From Luteimicrobium xylanilyticum (lineage in GTDB: Bacteria > Actinomycetota > Actinomycetes > Actinomycetales > Cellulomonadaceae), in NCBI RefSeq assembly GCF_009429125.1, contig NZ_CP045529.1, forward strand, positions 434,001-498,000: a stretch of 64,000 bases of DNA, in the 5' to 3' direction. The notes beneath the pieces are model-generated. The model saw only the letters and a list, made by a program, of their open reading frames with translations. It ran no database searches and was not told the origin of the DNA. Shown here one piece after another: positions 26,810 to 33,174 of this stretch. Positions within the stretch are counted from its first letter, which is position 1; each line of letters opens with the position of its first letter. Both the position numbers and the translations under genes were made by a program.

Positions 26810-27756
26810 CGCCGCACCGCCGCGCCGTCGTCCTCGAGCAGCTCGAGCTCGTCGCCGTACTGCCGCAGGAACAGCTCCTCGAGCGAAGGCGGCGACACCG
26901 TGAGCCCGTGCGCGCCGAGGTCCGCGAGGACGCGCGTCGCGGCGGGGGTGGCCGCGTCGTCGAGGTGGAAGGTGAGGGTGCCGTCCTCGGGCTGCACCGC
27001 GACGTCGTGGACGCCGTCGAGCTTCTCGAGCGCGGCGCGGGCCGCGTCGGGGTCCTCGACACGGGCCGTGACCGCGGACCGGGTGAGGTGACGGAGCTCC
27101 CCGAGCGTGCCGGTCTGCATGGTGCGGCCCGCCCGGATGATCGTCACGGTGTCGCAGAGCGCCTCGACCTCGGCGAGCACGTGGCTCGACAGCAGGACGC
27201 TCGTCCCGGCCTGCGTCGCCTCGCGGACCGAGTCCTGGAACACGGCCTGCATGAGCGGGTCGAGGCCCGACGTCGGCTCGTCGAGCACGAGCAGCTCGAC
27301 GTCCGCGCAGAACGCCGCGACGAGCGCCACCTTCTGCCGGTTGCCCTTCGAGTAGGTGCGGGTGCGCTTGGTCGGGTCGAGCTCGAACCGGTGCAGCATC
27401 TGGGCCTTGCGAGACTCGTCGACCTGCAGCCCGCGCAGGCGCAACAAGAGGTCGATGGTATCGCCGCCCGTGAGCTGCGGCCACAGCGTCACGTCTCCCG
27501 GCACGTAGGCGAGGCGCTCGTGCAGCCCGACGCCGTCCGTCCACGGGTCCTTGCCGAACAGCCGGGCGGTGCCCGCGTCGGCGTGGAGGAGACCCAGGAG
27601 GACGCGGATCGTCGTGGACTTGCCGGCGCCGTTGGGTCCGAGGAACCCGGCGACCTGTCCGGGCTCGACGACGAGGTCGAGTCCGTCGAGCGCCTGGACG
27701 GTCCCGAACCTCTTGCGCAGGTCGTGCACCTCGACGGGTGGGGTGGACGCGGTCAT
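26806..27756 (-). CDS. ABC exporter ATP-binding protein
   Basis: 316 residues from the ATG at 27756. The nucleotide-binding domain has Walker A GPNGAGKST (about 41), the Q-loop near YVPGDVTLWPQL, a diverged signature YSKGNRQKV in place of LSGGQ, Walker B LLVLDEPTSGLDP and the switch His in LLSSHVLAEV. The C-terminal 80 residues form the DrrA-like accessory domain. It overlaps TetR upstream and the permease downstream by four bases, so the three genes form one autoregulated operon. Confidence 0.92.
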   Translation of the reverse strand: MTASTPPVEVHDLRKRFGTVQALDGLDLVVEPGQVAGFLGPNGAGKSTTIRVLLGLLHADAGTARLFGKDPWTDGVGLHERLAYVPGDVTLWPQLTGGDTIDLLLRLRGLQVDESRKAQMLHRFELDPTKRTRTYSKGNRQKVALVAAFCADVELLVLDEPTSGLDPLMQAVFQDSVREATQAGTSVLLSSHVLAEVEALCDTVTIIRAGRTMQTGTLGELRHLTRSAVTARVEDPDAARAALEKLDGVHDVAVQPEDGTLTFHLDDAATPAATRVLADLGAHGLTVSPPSLEELFLRQYGDELELLEDDGAAVRR

Positions 27757-28427
27757 CGGTCCTCCTGGTGCGGGGGAGTGGGGGTGGTGGTGGGCTGCTG
27801 GGCGAGGTAGCCGTCGAGGAAGCGACGGTCGGTGAACAGCCCCTCCGTGAAGACCTCGAGCCCGGCGAGCGTGCCGCGCGCTTGCATCCCGAGGACCCAG
27901 GCGGCGAGGTCGGTCGGGGGCTCCGGCTCGAGCGAGTAGGCGAGCAGCAGGTACCCGAGGCTCATGCCGGTGAGCATCTCGGCGCGGCCGTCGGGGTCGC
28001 GCGAGGGCCGGATGCTGCCGGCTGCGACGCCGTCGTCGAGGTTGGTGCGGGTCTCGTCGACGAGGTCCGCGACGAAGCGGCGCGCGAGGTCGCCGCCCGC
28101 CTGCAACGAACGCAGCAGGTAGGTGGCGAGCCACGCGTAGTGGGTGTCGCCCGCGAGCCGGAGGATCGAGACGGCCGGGTCGGCGGCGACGAGCGCCTCG
28201 GCCCGCGCGTCGTGGATCTGCGCGAGGACGTGCTCGTCGCACGCGCGGCGCAGGCCGTCCTTCGAGCGGAAGTGGTGGATCACGAGCCCGGGGCTCACGT
28301 CCGCGTCGGCGGCGATGGAGCGCAGGCCGACGCCGAACCCGTCGGTCGCGAACCGCGTGATCGCGGCGTCGCGGATCCGGGCGCGGGCGGTGAGGTCGTC
28401 GTCGGACGGGGCTGAACGCACGTTCAA
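27753..28427 (-). CDS. TetR-family repressor of the adjacent ABC exporter
   Basis: 224 residues, starting at a TTG (28427), or perhaps the GTG two codons later. The N-terminal helix-turn-helix (about 15-65) reads ARARIRDAAITRFATDGFGVGLRSIAADADVSPGLVIHHFRSKDGL. The C-terminal ligand domain is typical of regulators next to drug exporters. The start codon sits inside a TGAACG-CA-CGTTCA dyad and a TATAGC -10-like element lies six bases before it, so the message may be leaderless and self-repressed. It overlaps the ATPase gene. Confidence 0.88.
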   Translation of the reverse strand: MNVRSAPSDDDLTARARIRDAAITRFATDGFGVGLRSIAADADVSPGLVIHHFRSKDGLRRACDEHVLAQIHDARAEALVAADPAVSILRLAGDTHYAWLATYLLRSLQAGGDLARRFVADLVDETRTNLDDGVAAGSIRPSRDPDGRAEMLTGMSLGYLLLAYSLEPEPPTDLAAWVLGMQARGTLAGLEVFTEGLFTDRRFLDGYLAQQPTTTPTPPHQEDR

Positions 28428-28446
28428 CAGGCTATACAGTCGTTCA
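28413..28446 (-). promoter_or_regulatory. TetR operator and promoter
   Basis: TGAACG (28413-28418) and CGTTCA (28421-28426) form a perfect dyad over the TetR start codon. A third half-site CGTTCA lies at 28441-28446. TATAGC on the minus strand sits between them as a -10 candidate. The layout fits autorepression. Confidence 0.5.
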
Positions 28447-28490
28447 GCCCGACGGCAAGACCCTCGGCGGCACGTGCGTGTCGTGCCTGG

Positions 28491-29315
28491 TCAGGAGGCG
28501 AAGAACTCCGTGAGCGCGGGCGCCAGGACGGCGGGGTCGACGTCGTGCGTCTGGTCCGGGAGCGACCGGTGGGCGGCGCCCGGGACCGCGGCGGCCGTGG
28601 CCCGCGCGGCGTCCTGCAGCACGTCCGGGCTCGCGCTCCCCGAGACGACCAGCGTCGGGACCGTGACGCGCGCCGCGTCGGGCGGGACGGCGCCTCCCGC
28701 CAGGACGGCGTCGTCGTAGGCGAGCGTGGGAGCGATCGCCTCGAGCGTGGGCCAGCCGGGGCTCGTCCGGGCGCCCGCGATCATCGGCTCGGGCATGCCG
28801 ACGGACGCCATGAACAGCGCGACAGCGTCGCCGCGGCGGCCGTCGTCGAGCGCCTGGCGCAGGTTCGCCGTGTACGCGCGGGCGCCCGCGACGTAGGGGT
28901 TGCCGAGGACGGGCGCGAGCAGCGGCGGCTCGTAGAGCGCGAGCCGGGTCACCGCGGGCTCGACCGCCGTCGTCCGCAGCGCGAGGACGGCGCCCGACGA
29001 GTGCCCGACCAACCCCACTCCTCCGGGAGAGGCGGCGTCCGCGAGCCCGACGACGGCGCGCAGGTCCTCGATCTCGCGCTCCACCGCGAACGGCAGGGTG
29101 TCGCCGCTCGCGCCACGGCCGCGCCGGTCGTACGTCCAGACCGTGAACCGGTCGGACAGTGCCGCGGCGAGCCCGTCGGACGGGCCGGCGCCGCGGTAGC
29201 AGAGCGCCCCGTCGACCAGGACGACGCCCGGTCCGTCCCCGGTGCGCGTCCACGCGATCGTGGTGCCGTCGGGCGAGGTCGTGGTGCCGGTCGTGGTGGT
29301 GCTCGTCGTGCTCAT
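28491..29315 (-). CDS. Alpha/beta-fold hydrolase
   Basis: 274 residues. After a Ser/Thr-rich N-terminus the fold shows DGTTIAWTRTGDGPGVVLVDGALC, TYDRRGRGASG, the nucleophile elbow GLVGHSSGAVLALR (Ser about 105), the acid near VVSGSASPDVL and the catalytic His in PDQTHDVDPAVLAP. This is the broad haloperoxidase/esterase group; the substrate is not predictable. It lies 27 bases downstream of an SRPBCC gene and is probably in the same operon with the ArsR regulator. Confidence 0.82.
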   Translation of the reverse strand: MSTTSTTTTGTTTSPDGTTIAWTRTGDGPGVVLVDGALCYRGAGPSDGLAAALSDRFTVWTYDRRGRGASGDTLPFAVEREIEDLRAVVGLADAASPGGVGLVGHSSGAVLALRTTAVEPAVTRLALYEPPLLAPVLGNPYVAGARAYTANLRQALDDGRRGDAVALFMASVGMPEPMIAGARTSPGWPTLEAIAPTLAYDDAVLAGGAVPPDAARVTVPTLVVSGSASPDVLQDAARATAAAVPGAAHRSLPDQTHDVDPAVLAPALTEFFAS

Positions 29316-29342
29316 GGCGTCCTCCCGTCGTGGGGTCCGCGG

Positions 29343-29843
29343 TCAGGCGCGCGGAGGCTCGTCGGCGTCCGCGGACGCTCCGCCGACGAGCGAGGCGACG
29401 TAGGCGTCGCAACGGTCGAGGCTGGTCGCGAAGCCGGCACGTGCCTGCGGGCTGCGGTATGCCTCGGGGACGTTCGTCTGGTGCGTGACGACCTCGGTCG
29501 TCCCGTCGCCCAGGTCGGTGAAGGTGATCGTCGTGGTCATGCCGCTGCCGGGCTCGGACCAGACCAGCAGGTCGGGCCGGCGCACCTCCACGTAGACGGC
29601 GCGCATCGTGTACGCGGTGCCGTCCGTGTCGGAGACCATCGTGGTCTCGAACGCCCCGCCGGGCCGCAGGTCGACGACGATGCTCGTGACCGGCGTCGTC
29701 GTGCCACGGGGACCCCAGAAGTGCGCGAGGTGCTCGGGCGTGGTCATGCAGTCGAACAGGAGCTCGGGCGACGCGCGGTGGACGCGCGTGTACGTGAGCT
29801 CGCCGAGCTTGGTGGCGCCGTTCTCGGGCGCGTCGGGGGTCAT
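29343..29843 (-). CDS. SRPBCC (AHSA1-like) domain protein
   Basis: 166 residues. The START-like fold is recognisable from the opening YTRVHRASPELLFDCMTTPEHLAHFWGP, through GGAFETTMV, to GTTEVVTHQTNVPEAYRSPQARAGFATSLDR. Such proteins bind hydrophobic ligands and are very often encoded with an ArsR repressor, as here: its ATG overlaps the ArsR stop by four bases. No catalytic role is known for this subgroup. Confidence 0.85.
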   Translation of the reverse strand: MTPDAPENGATKLGELTYTRVHRASPELLFDCMTTPEHLAHFWGPRGTTTPVTSIVVDLRPGGAFETTMVSDTDGTAYTMRAVYVEVRRPDLLVWSEPGSGMTTTITFTDLGDGTTEVVTHQTNVPEAYRSPQARAGFATSLDRCDAYVASLVGGASADADEPPRA

Positions 29844-30181
29844 CGGTCGGCCTCCGGGTCGAGGGTCTCGAGGTGGGCGGTGAGGCGGTCGTGGCGTTCG
29901 GCCCAGATCCGCCGGTTGCGTTCGATCCAGCCGGTCGCCTCGTCGAGGCGGTGGCCGTCGAGCGTGACGGGCCGGGTCTGCGCCACGCGGCCGCGCGAGA
30001 CGAGCCGGGCCCGCTCGAGCACCCGCAGGTGCTTGGAGACCGCCTGTTGAGAGATCGCGAACGGTTCGGCGAGCTCGTTGACGGTGGCGTCACCGTGCGT
30101 CAGGCGCTCGACGATCGCCCGGCGGGTGGGGTCGGCCAGCGCGGCGAACACGAGGTCGAGGTCGTCGGGTGCGGTGTCCAC
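29840..30181 (-). CDS. ArsR-family transcriptional repressor
   Basis: 113 residues from GTG 30181. The winged helix is complete: LDLVFAALADPTRRAIVERLTHGDATVNELAEPFAISQQAVSKHLRVLERARLV (about 7-60). It lacks the cysteine metal site of ArsR/SmtB proper, as is usual for the SRPBCC-linked type. It heads the ArsR-SRPBCC-hydrolase operon; a perfect CAACCT/AGGTTG dyad sits 33 bases before the start. An open frame further upstream is not supported. Confidence 0.9.
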   Translation of the reverse strand: MDTAPDDLDLVFAALADPTRRAIVERLTHGDATVNELAEPFAISQQAVSKHLRVLERARLVSRGRVAQTRPVTLDGHRLDEATGWIERNRRIWAERHDRLTAHLETLDPEADR

Positions 30182-30213
30182 CCGTCCACCGTAAGCACAT
30201 CCGATCAGTTGTT

Positions 30214-30227
30214 CAACCTCTAGGTTG
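30214..30227. promoter_or_regulatory. ArsR operator candidate
   Basis: CAACCT (30214-30219), a CT spacer, and AGGTTG (30222-30227) form a perfect dyad just upstream of the ArsR start, overlapping the end of the hipA reading frame. ArsR-type regulators bind such 12-2-12-like sites at their own promoters. Confidence 0.45.
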
Positions 30228-31467
30228 TGGATGGCGTCGCCGAGCCCACCTCGCGGCCCGCGAGCAGGTTCGTGGTGAACCACTCGATCTGTGCGGCGAG
30301 GCCGGGGTGTGCGCGCTCGTGCGGCTGGTCCGACCGCACTGTGTCGAGCACGGCCGCGAGGGTCCTGTCGGCCAGCTCCGCGGCGCGCGCGAGCCCCCAG
30401 GCACGACCTTCCGCGGCGAGGTGCTCGAGGGTCACGGCAGCGTGGCGGTACTCGCCTCCGACGGCGAGGGCGAGCTCGCCGTCGTTCGGCTGGTGCGCCT
30501 GGGGGACGACGTCGTACGCGGGTGCGAGCGACATCGGGGCGTCCAGAGGGTGGAGCAGCGAGATGTTCTTGGTGTGCAGGTCGAGGTTCCCGACGGCGAC
30601 CGACACCACGACGAGTCGGAAGAGTCGCTCCAGGGACTCGCCGTCGCCCCGGCCGGTGAACGTGCGGGCCACGCGGTCGAGGCTGACCAGGCCGCCATAT
30701 CGCTGGTATTTCTGGATGCCGGCTGCGCCGAGCACCTGGCTGAAGTCCTCCTGGTGGACCCGGCCCTCGGGAGCATCGGCCGATCGGTCGTACCGTTCGA
30801 CGACGACGGCGGGCACGTCCTCGAACTCGACGATCCTCGTGTCGAAGTCGGTGAGTCCCGCTGCCCGGACAATACGGGCCCCGTACTCCTCGTCGAAGAT
30901 CGAGGTCTGGTGCTCACGAGACACGGGCTTGAGGATGTGTGTGGAGGGCCAGCCGTCGATCACCCGGTTCCAGCCGTCCGCGGTACGGGCGAGGACGATC
31001 TTGTCCTGCACGCCTGCCAGCGAGGTCTTGCCTCCGGCCGGCTTGTTGCCCAGCGGGTTGTCCTGGACGTGTCGCAGCATCTCGGCGACGCCCGCCTCCG
31101 TCAGCGGTTCCAGTGCGGGGTGCCGGGGTTCGCCGGGGACGTCCGGGTCCTAGATCTGCACGGCGCCCGCGACGTCGCGACCGTAGGCGCGCAGGAGCCC
31201 GATCACGTCCTGTTCTGGGACGGCCGCCTCCTGCGCGAGTCGTGAGAGCATCCTGCCCTCCGGTAGGAGCTCACGGAAGAAGTTCCGCCGGCGTTCCTTG
31301 CGTGCTCGCACCGGCGCCGCAACCAAGGGGATCGAGACCGACAGGATCGGGCTGTCGAGACCGAAGCGCTCTACCGCAGCGGGCTCGGGGAGGAAGTCGA
31401 AGGTGCGCCACGGGCCGACGAGCATGCCTACCCGGGTGCCGTAGAGCTCGACGACGAGGTCAGCCAC
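30220..31467 (-). pseudogene. hipA: hipA-type kinase toxin split by an in-frame amber codon
   Basis: The frame runs from GTG 31467 to 30220 without frameshift but meets TAG at 31150-31152 (codon 106). The first part (105 residues, ending GRDVAGAVQI) is the HipA N-terminal subdomain. After the stop, reading continues as DPDVPGEPRHPALEPLTEAGVAEM, exactly the linker expected of HipA, and on through a complete kinase domain. The kinase has the Ser-bearing KTSLAGVQDK loop, GNLDLHTKN catalytic loop and PAYDVVP metal-binding Asp. HipA phosphorylates glutamyl-tRNA synthetase. A restart at ATG 31080 would give a 286-residue kinase, so the order hipB, N-domain, kinase resembles tripartite HipBST. Either a fresh nonsense mutation or a split system is possible. 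Confidence 0.82.
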
Positions 31468-31699
31468 GGTCGTCAGCCGGTGTGATGGTCGCCGTCAGCT
31501 CCATGCCGGTCTCGCGCATCGCGGCGAAGAGCCGGTCCATGAGGATCGACGGCTTGCCCGCCTCGAGCTCCCAGACGTACTTCTGCGTCGTGCCCAGTCG
31601 CTGCGCGAGCTCCCGTTGGCTCAGCCCCGACAGCAGCCGCGCCTGCTGCAGGATCCGGCCGAGGGACTCCGGGCTCGTCACCGTGCCGCTGTAGGCCAT
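31460..31699 (-). CDS. hipB: HipB-type antitoxin, XRE helix-turn-helix
   Basis: 79 residues from ATG 31699, with AGGGAG upstream. The XRE domain is complete: LGRILQQARLLSGLSQRELAQRLGTTQKYVWELEAGKPS (about 12-50), followed by MDRLFAAMRETGMELTATI, the usual HipB C-terminal strand. HipB neutralises HipA and represses the operon. It overlaps the hipA frame by eight bases. The promoter carries nested repeats as expected for autoregulation. Confidence 0.9.
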   Translation of the reverse strand: MAYSGTVTSPESLGRILQQARLLSGLSQRELAQRLGTTQKYVWELEAGKPSILMDRLFAAMRETGMELTATITPADDRG

Positions 31700-31702
31700 G
31701 CC

Positions 31703-31786
31703 TGACTCCCTGTGACGTCGATAATGTAGTCAGAGTAGATGACTACGATATCCACGTCAAGGGACGTGACGTCGATAAGGGAGTCA
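31703..31786 (-). promoter_or_regulatory. hipB promoter with nested operators
   Basis: On the minus strand a -35 TTGACG (31760-31755) and -10 TACTCT (31737-31732) are 17 bases apart. GTAGTCA/TGACTAC (31726-31732 and 31740-31746) form a dyad over the -10. The 13-base GTGACGTCGATAA is directly repeated at 31712-31724 and 31766-31778. Outer 9-base inverted arms lie at 31703-31711 and 31778-31786; one includes the ribosome site. Confidence 0.65.
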
Positions 31787-31823
31787 GTCGGGCGCGGCTG
31801 TCGCCCTGAGGCGCAGGTACGAC

Positions 31824-31856
31824 GAAGGCCCCGGGCCTGTGCGGTCCGGGGCCTTC
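31824..31856. terminator. Terminator downstream of tRNA-Ser(GGA)
   Basis: A 14-bp stem (31824-31837 with 31843-31856, one G-T wobble) with TGTGC loop lies 24 bases beyond the 3' end of the minus-strand tRNA. It is very like the hairpin after tRNA-Ser(CGA) at 14535. Confidence 0.8.
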
Positions 31857-31880
31857 CGAATGTCTGAGACATCCGTTCTG

Positions 31881-31966
31881 CGGAGGATGGGGGATTCGAA
31901 CCCCCGAGGGCTGTTAACCCAACACGCTTTCCAAGCGTGCGCCATAGGCCACTAGGCGAATCCTCC
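31881..31966 (-). tRNA. tRNA-Ser (anticodon GGA)
   Basis: Read on the minus strand, the acceptor GGAGGAT (31966-31960) pairs with ATCCTCC (31888-31882). The anticodon stem ACGCT/AGCGT encloses TGGAA, giving anticodon GGA. A long variable arm (GTTGGGTTAACAGCCCTC region) and a T arm with GGGTTCGAATCCC are present. CCA is not encoded. Confidence 0.96.
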
Positions 31967-32104
31967 TCGCCGCGCTGCGTCGTCGGGCGGGCCCGGCACG
32001 CACTGCGGCCTCACGAGGATACCGGACGGACGGGGCCCCGCCGAAACCGGGGTTCGGGCCCGCCCCGGCGTTCGGGGGAGGGGCCGCCGTCCGGTACCCT
32101 GGAC

Positions 32105-32198
32105 CGCAGACCCCTCGTGCGGCGTCATCCTGCTGAACTCCCCCAGGACCGGAAGGTAGCAAGGGCAGGCGGGCTCTGGCGGGTGTGCGGGGGGTCCT
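32105..32198 (+). ncRNA. ffs: Small signal recognition particle RNA (4.5S-type)
   Basis: The conserved helix 8 core is seen as CCAGGACCGGAAGGTAGCAAG (about 32143-32163), with the GGAA tetraloop and the asymmetric internal loop that bind Ffh. The ends GACCCC (32109-32114) and GGGGTC (32191-32196) pair to close the long hairpin. Length about 90 bases, without an Alu domain. Location near dnaX is usual in actinobacteria. Ends are approximate. Confidence 0.92.
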
Positions 32199-32211
32199 TA
32201 CTTCTCCCCGG

Positions 32212-33066
32212 CTACAGCGAGCGCTCGGGGTCTCCCATCAGCGAGGTCGCGACGTCGGGCACGTAGGTGCTGAGCTCGCGCGGCGGACGCTCGTAGCCCC
32301 GCGACGCGGCGGGCCGTTCGGGCAGCTCGATCTCCTCGCCGGCGGCCACGTCCTCGTACGGGATGGTCGACAGCAGGTGGCTGATCATGTTGATCCGCGC
32401 GTGCTTCTTGACGTCCGACTCGACGACGAACCACGGGCTCCCCGGCAGGTCCGTGTGCACGAACATCTCGTCCTTGGCGCGCGAGTAGTCCTCCCAGCGG
32501 TGGATCGACTCGAGGTCGGTCGGGCTGAGCTTCCACCGCCGGACCGGGTCGGTGAGGCGGGAGCGGAAGCGCTTGAGCTGCTCGGCGTCGGACACGGAGA
32601 ACCAGTACTTGCGCAGCAGGATGCCGTCGTCGATCAGCATCTGCTCGAAGATCGGCGTCTGGCGCAGGAAGCGCGCGTGCTCCTGCGGGGTGCAGTAGCC
32701 CATGACCTTCTCGACGCCGGCCCGGTTGTACCAGGACCGGTCGAACAGGACGACCTCGCCCGCCGCGGGCAGGTGCGCGACGTAGCGCTGGTAGTACCAC
32801 TGCGACTTCTCGCGCTCGGTCGGCACCGGCAGCGCGGCGATGCGTGCGACACGCGGGCTCAGGTACTCCGTGATCCGCTTGATGGTGCCGCCCTTGCCGG
32901 CCGCGTCGCGCCCCTCGAACACCACGACGACGCGCGCCCCCGTCGCGCGGACCCATTGCTGGAGCTTGACCAGCTCGGCCTGGAGACGGAACAGCTCGGC
33001 CTCGTACACGTCGTCGGGCAGGCGGGGTGGCCGCTTGCCCTTCTTCTTGTTCTGCTCCTTCGCCAT
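32212..33066 (-). CDS. ppk2: Polyphosphate kinase 2
   Basis: 284 residues. The P-loop kinase fold has Walker A EGRDAAGKGGTIKRI (about 50-64), Walker B-type VVLFDRSWYNRAGVEKVMG (about 107-125), and the lid RRWKLSPTDLESIHRW. These place it with single-domain class I/III PPK2 enzymes, which transfer phosphate between polyphosphate and ADP, GDP or AMP. The start MAKEQNKKKGKRPPRLPDD is a typical basic N-terminus. It is divergent from dnaX and converges on the SRP RNA. Confidence 0.93.
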   Translation of the reverse strand: MAKEQNKKKGKRPPRLPDDVYEAELFRLQAELVKLQQWVRATGARVVVVFEGRDAAGKGGTIKRITEYLSPRVARIAALPVPTEREKSQWYYQRYVAHLPAAGEVVLFDRSWYNRAGVEKVMGYCTPQEHARFLRQTPIFEQMLIDDGILLRKYWFSVSDAEQLKRFRSRLTDPVRRWKLSPTDLESIHRWEDYSRAKDEMFVHTDLPGSPWFVVESDVKKHARINMISHLLSTIPYEDVAAGEEIELPERPAASRGYERPPRELSTYVPDVATSLMGDPERSL

Positions 33067-33174
33067 GGCCGAACGCTATGCCCGGGGGCCGCCGCACGGC
33101 GTGCCGGGCGCGGGTGAGATCGCGCCCCGTGGACGACTCCCGGAGCGTCGGGGGCGGCGTCTACAGTTGCCGGG

